This document shows positions 12,501 to 21,651 of a stretch of 64,000 nt of DNA, one piece after another (position 1 is the first letter of the stretch; every line of letters starts with the position of its first letter). A model generated the notes under the pieces. That model made no database searches. It had not been told where the DNA came from and was given only the letters and a program-made list of their open reading frames with translations. The position numbers and the translations under genes were made by a program. The stretch comes from Hanleya hanleyi. Lineage: Eukaryota > Mollusca > Polyplacophora > Lepidopleurida > Hanleyidae. The stretch is taken from the NCBI GenBank assembly GCA_036873755.1, contig JAVTVY010016026.1:1-64000 (forward strand), written 5' to 3'.

Positions 12501-15394
12501 AATTTGTTTGGATTTCCAAATATTTGAAAGCCTTCTTGATTTGCAAAAAGTAACGACTGAACCGAATGTTTTGAAACTTGGCATACACGATACTTGTACC
12601 AAAACATTGCCAAAGCGATCATGGTGAGTTCGTCTGTCAAATCGTCGGACTTTGAATGGGGAAAGTGAATATATCTATATGGTATCAGAACTATTACGCA
12701 ATCCCTACAATTGTGGGTTACAAGTTGAAAATTACTTCCCTCGGCATAAAAACACAGGCAGATTGGCGCTTTTTTCTACAATAACCACTACCTCCTCTGA
12801 TATGTCTTTCACTGTATTATCACCACTGCCGCAGGTTTTGACTACAATGTAGTCATTTCTCACTTGTTTAACTGTTATGCTGCTAAGTTCTTTTGTATGA
12901 TGTACGAGGAGAAATGCTGACTTTTTTTTTTTCAAATCCGGATTTCATGAACAAAAATATTATTTAATTTCGTTTGCTGGTGACTGGCCTAACTGGTCAA
13001 TGTACTCCAACTTGTTTAGTCAATGCTATTCGACCGCATTTTATAGCAAAATCGACGATGTTGTCAGCGTGAATAAAATCTATTTGAGGAGACTACAGTA
13101 TTTTGGTAGAATTGCGGTCGAAAATGGCGAATTACAGCGGAAAATCTTGGTTTTTCAGCTGCCTTTCTCCCTGGTCTTTTCCGACTTTTCGTCCACCATT
13201 TCGGGCGTATGACGTCTCATTGGAAAGGGAATTCCTTGTAGCTTCCGATTGAAGGCGTGATTTCGATCGATGGCCAATCAAACAGACGATAACATCGAAA
13301 AACTGCAAGCGGTGTTTTCCCCGTTTCTCTAGTAACGGTAACAGCCGATCCTATATCGGTTAGCTTGATTGGACAAGCGTGGTAACGTGACCTACATCGA
13401 AGCGCTCATTGGCCAGAGTCCTTCAACTGGGTCAAGCTGATCTGAGGGAAACGCCATTTTTATCTCGTCGCGACGGAATTACGTGGCGCAGAAGCTCGAC
13501 AGAAATTTGAAAATAAAGTTTGTTTAGCTGATTTCATCGAAACCCGCACTTTGGAAATATAAATTGAGCTTCTGTACTTCAACTATGCCAAAGAATCATA
13601 TATTCTGATGGGGTTTTCTGTGAGTATTTTATATTTTCTGGGCGGCTTCTCGACACCGTTTTATGGAAATATCCGTTGGTGTTTTTTTATTTTTCATTTT
13701 TATTTCTTCCTCCCGACTTCGTTATTCTGAGACAGAATATCAAGTTTATATCCAAGAAATCAAATCAGGCTTAGCTAACAAAATATGCATGGTTTTTATC
13801 GAGTTTCATGCTTGGTAAATTTGAAAGAAACTATTCCAGAATGGAACTTCGCTGCACTCGCATTGACAAGAAGCAAAAGCAAGCCATGTGCTTCCGGTAT
13901 CGCTGAATTCAGTTCTGTTAACGACCGGCGAACATTTTATTGTGAAAAAAAACCCCGCATTTTAGAGCGGCGAGAACAATCATTTGTAGAAGATAGACGA
14001 ATTGAATTAGCTTGCAAATACAGACCAGGTTTGGATTTATTTCTCTTCTCGTGAAAAAAAAAAATAATAAAACCGCTGACCCTCAATTTTCAGTTTTTGA
14101 TGGGTCGGTCGGGTTACCGGAAACCCAGATAATTTTAAGGACGGCCTAAAGTAAATAAATTCGGCTAGCTGTTGTATTATTCAGAAGGCTCGCGGTATTC
14201 ACAGCTGATAATATACATATGCATTCCCGCGGTAACAGAGAGGCGTTTCGGTGTTCTGTTCCCGTTATCGCGGTACTTCTGAGTGTATGCATAAAGACAT
14301 GCTGGCTGAATAGCGGCTCATCAACACGTGCCCTCGACGGGGCGCCTTTTGTTGTCTCGGCCGACTATCGAGGCTTGAATGGATATTATGGAGCTATGTT
14401 TCGTCTGTACTTACGGCGCATGCAGACATAACGGGGGGGTGGTAATTAGTCTAGTGATTAGGCTTAAACTGTACCGCGATAACAGTGCGGCAATTGCCGC
14501 GGTATACTTGTGTTGTCACGAGAACTGTACTGTAAGAGTGATTACATACAGATACTGTGGGGAATTTCACTTCTCTGAGATGAACTGGCTCCGATTGTCT
14601 GTCCATCCGTCCGTGTGTCAGTGTATCCATCTGTTCATTTGTCTGAGTTGTGGCTTGGGTTTGCATTACGCATGCCATAACTCTCGATCTGCTATGCATC
14701 CAAACTTCTACACCCATAAAAACATCTTGGTCTAGACTGTTAAGGGGCTGAGGAGTTGTAGCACCTCTGGTGCCTCATGTTGTCACAAATATTGCCCATT
14801 ATCCAACAGATACATGTATGTGAAATGGCCCTATCTATTTAAAATTAAAAAAAAATTCATGCATTCTTGCATTTATTTTTAGCCCGACTGTGGGGGCAAC
14901 GAGATGCTGTCGAATATACATTTTGATGTCCAGCAATAATTTCTACTGGACTGAGCTTTAATATTATGCTGATTTTTATTGCATGTATTTCCTTGTATTT
15001 TCTCAGGGACATTGACTGCCTGGAATTCAGAAATATCAAAGGTCTCATCCTCAACATTCCAACGGAGTTCAAACTCGGCGTTCTTCGTCTGCCCATCAAA
15101 CGAAAACATTGGATTGCTATTCGTGAAATTGCACAAGAATACTACAACTTTGACTCTAAACTTAGCTCGCCTGAGAGTATAGGAAAGGAGGATGACATGA
15201 AAACGTACCTCCGAGACCAGTTAGAGAATAGGGATGCAGAACTGCTGTTAGTCGTTTCACAAGAAGTGTGCAGTGATGTGAGCTGGAAAAAAGAGAGTCT
15301 GAACAGTACAGGGGTCAGTCCTGTGGATTCTGATAATGTAGCTAGTAGTGCTAAAGAGACTGACGACGGTCATATTATTAACAGGAACTCATAG
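3455..15394 (+). CDS. JOSD2: Josephin-domain deubiquitinase, last two exons (5' end outside window)
   Basis: Small cysteine protease of the Josephin family (JOSD1/JOSD2, ataxin-3 relatives) that cleaves ubiquitin from substrates. Exons 3455-3580 and 15007-15394; the junction AA|G keeps frame, giving about 170 residues. Exon A carries NPHRS...[13 protein letters not shown] and WFDKRK. Exon B carries [15 protein letters not shown] (catalytic His codon 15107-15109), EYYNFDSKL (catalytic Asn codon 15146-15148) and [10 protein letters not shown], then a Ser/Asp-rich tail and a TAG stop. The N-terminal LCALHALNN box with the catalytic Cys is absent, so at least one exon lies left of the window. NPHRSxxGxGNYD and GLILN are closer to vertebrate JOSD2 than JOSD1. 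It converges with POLR1A. The 11.4-kb intron is full of repeats. Confidence 0.94.
3985..4560 (+). repeat. Family D element interrupted by a family A copy
   Basis: 3985-4130 ('cctctaataattcaatcaca', 'ggtgatcaaatttattag') and 4474-4560 ('gatcaaatttattggaatga') match the arms of the large foldback at 48085-48905 and DNA at 42590-42840. Between them sits a family A repeat, so A inserted into D. Confidence 0.65.
4131..4473 (+). mobile_element. Family A interspersed element (~340 bp), complete copy
   Basis: Starts 'catggcagtg..taacgtcac' followed by CCTACGAAGTAGG, and ends near CCTACTTCGTAGG, itself a near palindrome, so the termini are inverted. Internal landmarks: 'caccagtgattttcatcaaa', 'taggtcagctc', 'gtcaacggttctc'. 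A (CTGA)n run lies at 4411-4435. Non-coding and MITE-like; superfamily not assigned. Confidence 0.75.
4840..5445. other. Low-information intron DNA with old repeat pieces
   Basis: Contains 'cagccctacgggctaagg' (small inverted repeat, 5281-5300) and 'gtgtctgtccgtctg', features found at the caps of arrays elsewhere in the window. No gene seen. Confidence 0.4.
5446..6310 (+). repeat. Tandem array B, ~160-bp units with hairpin cap
   Basis: Begins with a perfect hairpin (14-bp arms TATGCCCCCCCTCT and its complement, loop AACT) at 5451-5482, then a (GTCC)n-rich leader, then about five units. The phrase 'cttgtccgggctggatct' recurs near 5687, 5848, 6008 and 6169. Because 160 is not a multiple of 3, spurious open frames appear on the - strand. 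Confidence 0.85.
6311..7640. other. Unassigned JOSD intron DNA
   Basis: Poly-G run at 6655-6665. A 115-codon frame on the - strand (7691-7344) has no recognisable domain and overlaps the repeat below. No exon supported. Confidence 0.4.
7650..8180 (+). repeat. Dispersed repeat E, copy 1
   Basis: Closely matches the reverse complement of 41500-42120: shared 'ctgttagaacttcaaa', 'tttggagctgatatcc', 'cttttactggagggtaa', 'gttgagattttg', 'catttgaagacc' equivalents. About 500 bp, non-coding. Confidence 0.75.
8180..8310 (+). repeat. Inverted terminal sequence, left end (pairs with 14185-14545)
   Basis: 'tacagtacagttctcgtgac', 'ttaccgcggga' and 'tattatcagctgtgaa' occur here and, reverse-complemented and in the mirror order, at 14185-14545. 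The right-hand end carries about 220 bp of extra sequence. Together they could bound a ~6.4-kb inserted block. Confidence 0.6.
8885..10130 (+). repeat. Direct duplication: units ~8885-9250 and ~9645-10110
   Basis: Both units contain 'cgaaacagacg...catcctgtt', 'ataagagacaatcg', 'aatctttattgt', 'atttatctttgaa' and end near 'aataaaat/aataaggcc'. Spacing is about 760 bp. Intervening and duplicated DNA are non-coding. Confidence 0.65.
10315..10665 (-). other. Open reading frame of 116 codons, unidentified
   Basis: Reads [11 protein letters not shown]... then a Glu/Gln-rich run over CTT repeats (10545-10575), then [20 protein letters not shown]..., ending in TGA. The second half has plausible coding composition, but I recognise no family and see no splice context. 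It lies inside the JOSD intron and inside the block bounded by 8180 and 14545, so a degraded transposon protein is as likely as a gene. Confidence 0.25.
10750..11400 (+). mobile_element. Two head-to-tail family A copies (10750-10972 and 10975-11400)
   Basis: Each starts with 'gtgtgaataacgtca' and 'agtagggtaggcattaggac'. The first stops at 'caccttcatgcc', where the second begins. The second is split at about 11218-11330 by unrelated AT-rich DNA before 'ttttgccgacgaaaggattc' resumes. Confidence 0.75.
11401..14090. other. Unassigned JOSD intron DNA
   Basis: No recognised exon. Short frames at 12343-12640 (-) and 13785-14054 (+) have no domain. The 13785 frame ends just before a GGTCGGTCGGGTTACCGGAAAC motif, so it may belong to the same transposon family as 52990-54885. 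Confidence 0.4.
14095..14140 (+). repeat. GGTCGGTCGGGTTACCGGAAAC motif, copy 2
   Basis: Best-preserved copy of the dispersed terminal motif; it is followed by 'aattttaaggacggcctaa', comparable to 'aattttttttgttacgccta' after the copy at 54848. Confidence 0.55.
14185..14545 (-). repeat. Inverted terminal sequence, right end (pairs with 8180-8310)
   Basis: Reverse complement carries 'tacagtacagttctcgtgac', 'cacaagtataccgcggc', 'gttaccgcggga' and 'tattatcagctgtgaa'. See the left end. Confidence 0.6.
15007..15394 (+). CDS. JOSD2: JOSD2-like terminal exon
   Basis: Acceptor ttttctcag|GGACATT. Holds the catalytic His (KHW) and Asn (YYN) and ends with TAG at 15392-15394. The last ~30 residues ([17 protein letters not shown]...) look disordered and are not conserved in family members I know. 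Putative 3' UTR follows to about 15600; no canonical AATAAA was noted close by. Confidence 0.94.
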
Positions 15395-15639
15395 ACCTGA
15401 ACGATGGGAAAGTGGAATCGAACAATACTGACGCAAATATCACATTTTAGGATTCTACATGAAGTATGCTGAAGTGAACTGATTAAAAACAGACCCAGAA
15501 ACCGATTGTCTAACTGGATCTGATCTTCTTCCTATCTCAAGGTCATTCAGTGACCTTCTGGCTTCTTTACATTACCTCATCTTTGACCAATCAACGCAAC
15601 GTACTAGATGGCATGACATGATATTATGGGACATGCATC

Positions 15640-15870
15640 TATTTTGCCCAGGTAATATGACCTAGGTTTGGGAAACTGAGAAGTTTCAAATAACCAGATC
15701 CGGCAAGGGTTCGAGCCCAGCTGGTCCATGTGTGAAAGTTTGTCAGTTACTTGCCGACTGGTGGTGGTTTTCTCCGGGTACTCTGGCTTCCTCCGCCAAC
15801 CAAACTGACTGTCACCATGTGAATGAAACGAACTTAAGTGTGACATTGAGCCAAATCCCCCCCTCCCCCC
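15640..15870 (+). mobile_element. SINE with tRNA-like head and conserved core
   Basis: B-box-like GGTTCGAGCCC at 15708-15718, then 'gtgtgaaagtttgtcagtta', 'ttttctccgggtact', 'ctggcttcctccgcc', 'actgtcacc' and 'gagtgtgac'-type 3' end. The middle resembles the Nin-type core of invertebrate SINEs (recalled). A second copy lacking its head is at 57610-57770. Confidence 0.7.
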
Positions 15871-16012
15871 CAAACCTCCCGCTCAAAATAACCAAAATTA
15901 GAACTGCATAGCTGCAGCAAAAATATATGACTGACCCATGACTATTACGAGATGTGAGGAATAATTATCTATGATTGAAATTTACTTTGTATTTATCCAA
16001 AAATTATCCGAA

Positions 16013-16318
16013 CTAAAGGGAGCTTCTTGAATAGGGCATGAGTTCGTTGATAGGAATGGCATATGCCGGTTATCCAAATGGGATACACCATGCCCAGTTT
16101 GGTGTTCTAATCTGGATGGAGAGGAGTTCCAATTGGAATGGCATATGCCAATCCCTCCATGCCATTGCATGGTATAGCTAAGCCATCCTTTGTCTGCCGA
16201 GTTTCGAAAAGTATGCCATATAGTTCCTAGGAGTTCCAACCCGGCGCACCATGCTTCTCTGTTTAGAATGCCATAAATGCCAGTTCCTAGCAGTTCCCAA
16301 TTTCAGGAAGCTCCCTAA
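16013..16318. mobile_element. MITE with AGGGAGCTTCYTGAA inverted ends
   Basis: Left end 'agggagcttcttgaa' and right end 'ttcaggaagctccct' are inverted with one mismatch. The interior repeats 'ggaatggcatatgcc' twice and variants of 'cagttcctaggagttcc'. About 300 bp, non-coding; no clear target duplication. Confidence 0.65.
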
Positions 16319-16329
16319 GTTGTGTAGGA

Positions 16330-17530
16330 AGGAGTTATATGGTCAATCAAGATTGATATAAAACAACACCACATTGGGACAATCACACTGTGGATTGGTT
16401 GTCAAGTAAACTTGACCTGATTCTCTGGACTGAAATTTGAATGAATCGCCATCAGCAGCCTTTGTTTTACTATATTTTACGAGACTTGAGAATTACCGGA
16501 ATCTCTGTGGATTCGAGATTGGAAGAGGGTCAGATCCACTTATGCCAGAGTGGATCTGTTTTAATCAGATTGCTGAGGGGCCATGTCGATCATCCTCTGT
16601 GATGTTATTCCTCTGAAAAGTTGTGAAGTATTACTGTTGTAATCTGTATGTATACCTCATTTGAATCACTCAATTCCAAATTGTTTTTTGACCATGTATT
16701 AATTAACAGTCTTCGGACCAGGTTGCAAATATTTTCCGGTGTCTCATCACATGCATGTTTTCATGGTTTTTGTAGAGTAGCATACATCAGGTCAGAATGG
16801 CTAATATTTTGTAGAAAGCGATGTTAAATCATACTTACTCGCCCACTCACTCGTGTCAGAATGGCAGATATTGCTTCATTAATTACCACAACAAGCAAAT
16901 GAACTGTAAGTCTGCAACCTTGGCTTAGATCAACTAGAATGCATTGGCCAGGTGCCGCCAATGCAAACAAATGATGTGATGTAGTTATGCAGTAAGATTG
17001 TCGTGTTTACGCAGATTCAAAACAAAAATCGAGTGTCGCATAATACTGAAGACATGGAAGATGAGCTGATTCTGGAATTTGAATACTCAGCCTACGAAAA
17101 ATACAAACATGGCGCCTTTGCATTTCGACTTCTGTGTGTAGGGACTCATCCTCGCTAAAACCAGGGGTATCTCTATATAGCCCTTGGTATGCTTGGGCAA
17201 TGTATCATGTTCACGTAAAGCAACATCCTGGATATATTGACCAATCAGATCACTTGTGTATCCGTCGGTGTATCCGACCTCACCTTCCCACTGAAAACTG
17301 AATGACTTGAATTGGGTGAAATAACGCACGGATGTCTATAAAATTTTGCTGATCTATCCGTTAATATTTTATTGTTATGCATGCTTGGATTAAATAGTTT
17401 GCGAATAGTTTAGCACAGAAAGTAAAACCCTAATTAATGTATTTTACCATCAGCGCAGTTTTTCTAGGTCACGTACATGTAACTGGAATGTGGGCGGAAC
17501 GCGGTCTGCTATGCAAGTTGGTCAAGGGTT
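16330..17530. other. Intergenic DNA with a weak + strand frame
   Basis: Contains a SINE-like tail (16805-16855). A 34-codon + strand frame starting at 17054 (MEDELILEFEYSAYEKYKHG...) stands out in composition and could be an orphan first exon, but no partner exon or family is visible. Otherwise nothing seen. Confidence 0.3.
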
Positions 17531-17600
17531 CGCATTTGGCTCACAAATAGAAACCTTGACATTGTGAAGATGGTCTAGTGGTGTAGGCTGTTTGACGGGT
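17520..17600 (+). repeat. Possible SINE head (A-box-like)
   Basis: TGGTCTAGTGG at 17571-17581 fits the Pol III A-box consensus TRGYNNARNGG. GGTTCGCATTTGG at 17527 is B-box-like but lies upstream, so the order is wrong for one promoter. Weak. Confidence 0.25.
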
Positions 17601-19660
17601 ACCATTGCCTTCCAGCTAGTTAAATCTATTGATACACACTGCTTCTGGTACCACCTTTTATTTATGCTAGTGGATGGTATCCATCCTGTCTGTGGGAAAA
17701 TCACATTCAGATCTTCCCAAACACAATGTCAACATGAGCATAAATACTGTCTGTGCCAGATAGTATATCCGAGACGTTTTTGGCAATATTTCGGAAACAA
17801 TTTATCGGATAACATTGAAACTTCACACAGTATATAAACTAAAAAATACAAATTTTATTCCCGTATTTCATTAAAAGTAGGGTTCATAATCCCTATTCTC
17901 CCCCTCCCCCTCCCTCCAACTGATTACTGGATGTGAAACACCAGAATCGTAATTTTCGTTGAATCATAAAAAATGAAAACCATTATCATAGGCCAAATAT
18001 AAGTGCCTAATATTATGACCGAGGTTATTGAAGTGGGCAGTTTTCGCATGATATTAAAGTGGGTATACACTAGTATATTATACCTGAAAGCAATGGGCTT
18101 ATAGTACTTCTAGGTCAAACTCAAGCATGTGCTAAGTATAAATGTAGTTTTAACACGCGAGTGTTTTGAGTGTATCTGTGACTGAATGGTGAGCATGATC
18201 GGCTCATCACCAAGGTTTCAAGTTTGATACTCCTGATCACTGCAGTCGTATAACAGATGCTGGAATGAAAATGTGGTATACCTTTAAAACATGAAGCATC
18301 GTTCATCAGGCTGATGTTTGTGGTGACCAACGTAGAACATAAGACATGTATGTAGAATGAGTACAGATACCGTACAGTACTTGCAATCATGATCGCACAA
18401 TCAAGGGGCTGTGTATCGGGATTTCAGCACGTTTTCTTGAAATTTTAAACTCTAGAACATACATGTACTTTGTTTAGTATGTTTACATGGTTTTAGAATA
18501 TGCGTGTTGAAACAAATCACATTATTTCAAGGGATTGGGTTCAGTCAGCTTTTGTTGCAAGACTTTTCAGCTTCGGCTAAGTAGGTGCATTGTTGCATTG
18601 ATGGTTAACTTTGTTTGAACAGCATGTAGAAGCTGGGTTCAGGCCTGGGGAAATCTGTTGATTCAGGGATCGTGTAATCGTTACTCTATAGGTTAGAATA
18701 GCCAGCAGTTGTGTGTATAGTAGTTGAGTAATCATCACTGAAAGTACCCATTAATCAGGTTAATACTTTTTTCAAATTATTGTATTTGTCCATTTTACAA
18801 ATCGTTATACATTTAACTTCTTTATTTGTTCATGTGAATGAGTCCGGAAATCCCCAGTGAAAATGTATTTGATATTATGAAAATTAATTCACATTCAGCT
18901 TTAACTGTCAGCAGAATCATGGTTTTATAGTCCGCGGGTGCTGAGAAATGCATACTCTGAATGGGTTTTATGAAATAGTCAAATGTTATTTCTTATACAT
19001 GTACGCATATATGCAATGTAGCGTCGACACTTCAGGTGCAGTCTAGGTGGAACCCGACACCACAGAATGTGATTTCAATTGAGAGGTCCCGATATTCTGT
19101 AATTCAGCCATTTCATGCCCTACTGATCACCCATATGCTCAGTCTCGGTTGCTCTGGATAGTATTTGCCACATTTTTGCCTATGCTTATACGTGGAGAAG
19201 CACAGGATTGTCCATTCAAGGCTTTGGTACCACCCATTGAAAAGGTAATATCCTGCACAAAGACTGAGGATCCTTGCTGCCATTTTTCAGCCCATCCATA
19301 CTTGCAACTATGAGTAGCCCAAATTTGAATTAATAGTATAGGCATAGTACTCCTGTCTTCAACTAGCATACTAGCACATTTCCCTAATTTTAACCGGTTC
19401 AAACATTCACCTCGATCAGCAGAGGAAGAGCTGTGAGAAATACTATTGAGATCATGCATTGTTCACTGGAGCATGACAGGAGTGCATGTATAATTGTTGG
19501 AATTTCAGATTCAGATGTATGAGAGTATAGCGATATTCGTGAACAACTTACATCAGAAATTAGAATTGAATCACAATAGCAGGGTGCACTGTAACAAGGC
19601 CAGGCACTGATTTAGGGAGGATGAAACTGATATTTCAATTACCGGTACCATGGTATTTTT
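17601..19660. other. Intergenic DNA, mostly unassigned
   Basis: 18170-18240 has tRNA-like phrases ('gagcatgatcggctcatca', 'ggtttcaagtttgat') that may be an old SINE. A 106-codon - strand frame (19459-19139) has no recognised domain. No POLR1A or JOSD exon found. Confidence 0.4.
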
Positions 19661-19664
19661 ATTT

Positions 19665-20015
19665 TCGTATGAAGTAGGCTCTCATTTGCAAATTGTCCAG
19701 TAATGAGCGAGTGAGTCCATCCGAATCCTTTCGTTGGCAAAATAATGAGAACCGTTGACATTAGAACCTTGATATTTGGCATGAAAGTGCATTAGGAGAC
19801 TGTTACCAGCAAGTTCTGAGCTGACCTACTTTTGATGAAAATTTCTGGCGATTTTTTGATGAAAATCACTGGTGATTCTGACTTGGGCTGTGCCCATCTT
19901 AATATTGGCAGGATCGATTTCAACTTGGGGGCTCGATCCAAGGGTTCAGTGTGAGTCGCAGTCCTAATGCCTACCCTACTTTGTAGGTCCTGTGACGTTG
20001 GTCACACTGCCATGT
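19665..20015 (-). mobile_element. Family A element, full-length inverted copy
   Basis: Reverse complement of the 4131-4473 element from 'catggcagtgtgac' to 'gagagcctacttcata', including 'gtcagctcagaacttgctgg'. Ends carry the CCTAC.AAGTAGG inverted motif. Confidence 0.8.
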
Positions 20016-21130
20016 TTTTATTTTGATGATTATTTTTATTCACCATTTTCAACTACTGAATGAGTTATGAGGTCACTTCAATTTGTAATTGTGCTAAAAA
20101 AATTTAAGCAAATTTGTCATGATACAGGTTATAAGTTAGGGTCAATGTTCATAACCGAGTTTGATTATATTGATCAGCCTGAACCACTCCGTTATAAATG
20201 CTCATCAAAAATGTCACCATCTATTGTAAAATTTGTACAATAATATTTCAGTGTTTTGCTACATTTATTATTGACATGCATGTAACTAAATTTGATTTAA
20301 TTTGCATATCAAATTTAAAGTTATGTAGTTAAAGTCCAACTGTGTTTTAATTTCTTCTTACAAATGTGTTTCAACAAGGTGATTACATGTGAATTTATTA
20401 AAGGCAGCACACTTTTGTTTCAATGATTTCTTGGTCGCCTTATTTTGTTTCCTTTGATATCACAATTTTTTGAGAAAAATGTTCTCTTTTTAGGACAGCA
20501 AAGCGGAGTTGTCTCCCTTGATGTGATACGTCAGAGGGATTATCTCCCTTATTGTGACCAGATATACTGTGAAATGGTCTCCCTATCATTCTGTCCTTGG
20601 TGCAGTTCACAGTCATTGTCCCATTTCATTATCCCTCGACATAAATCCAGATTAACCACTTGAATGCTCCCAAATTCTTCCGAGGAGAAAGGGGTCGGAA
20701 TATTGCAGATGATCTTGCTCACGAATCTTCGGTGAACTAGCGGATTTCTGTGATTGCTCCAAATTATCCAATCCCGAAGTTGCTGCTTTTCACCCAAAAT
20801 ATAATTTTCAGGGATGCACATTTTTCAGCGATTTTCATACCATGTCCTTCGCACCCCTGTAATTGCAGTATCGTACACCAGTGGGAATGTTGTCCAGTTA
20901 TTGATGCTGATCTGATGACCCCATTCGTCGAGTACATATATCATTATACCATGTTTTTATTATCAGATAAATGCTTTTCCGATTTCCATGTTACATCTGA
21001 TCTGTGGACGATGGACAGGAGTATAGCTGGACTTGCCGACACTATTATGCAGTCTGTCATAATGTTGTTCCCAAAATTCAACTTGAGCATTGGTGTACTT
21101 CGACTCCCATGATCTTGCAAAAAAGATAGT
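20016..21130. other. Intergenic DNA with overlapping open frames, unidentified
   Basis: 20549-20821 (-, MCIPENYILGEKQQLRDWII...) and 20750-21112 (+) are open on opposite strands. Neither matches a family I know. GTTATCTCCCTT-type motif at 20540. Possibly a decayed transposon protein. Confidence 0.3.
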
Positions 21131-21250
21131 GCCACGGCACTGTAGCGCTCATCTGGCTATAACTGGAGAAAGTGGCTGCGAGAAATTTTTACTGAAGAAC
21201 TGCAATACATGTAGATGAGTTTCTAACTTGCGTTGTCTCCCCTGAACAAA
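21131..21250 (-). repeat. Truncated end of a capped 157-bp-array element
   Basis: 'agtgccacggcactgtagcg' plus 'ctggagaaagtggctg' and 'gaaatttttactgaagaact' repeat the end of the element at 21652, without array units. Confidence 0.65.
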
Positions 21251-21651
21251 ATGGCAACATAGTCGATTTCATAGGAGGTCAAGCCGCAAATTCATGATTG
21301 TAATTGGAGGTTATGGAATAAAGGCAATTATACCAAAATATAATGTGTGATTGTCAGTAAAGCTGTATAAGCAATAACCAGAACCAATTTTTATTATGTG
21401 ATTGCAGTCGTTTGTCCGTCTGTCCACTTCGTGTCCGGACAGTACATTGGACAGTTTTTAACCTACATGTACGATTCCAATATTTTGTGGGTATATGCAC
21501 CAGGGGGAGACATGTCGAGTACGAAATATGTGCGACTGGGTTGTTATGATGGCAATGAGATGTAACAGGACATTTTTCCAATGAAAGTAATCTCTGGTGA
21601 GGTATGGCCTAACCAAGACATACCCCCATCTGTCTGCGAAGATGTAAAATA

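Noticed and set aside
17571..17600. Possible tRNA gene
   Set aside because: An A-box match but no correctly spaced B-box or cloverleaf; at most a SINE head.
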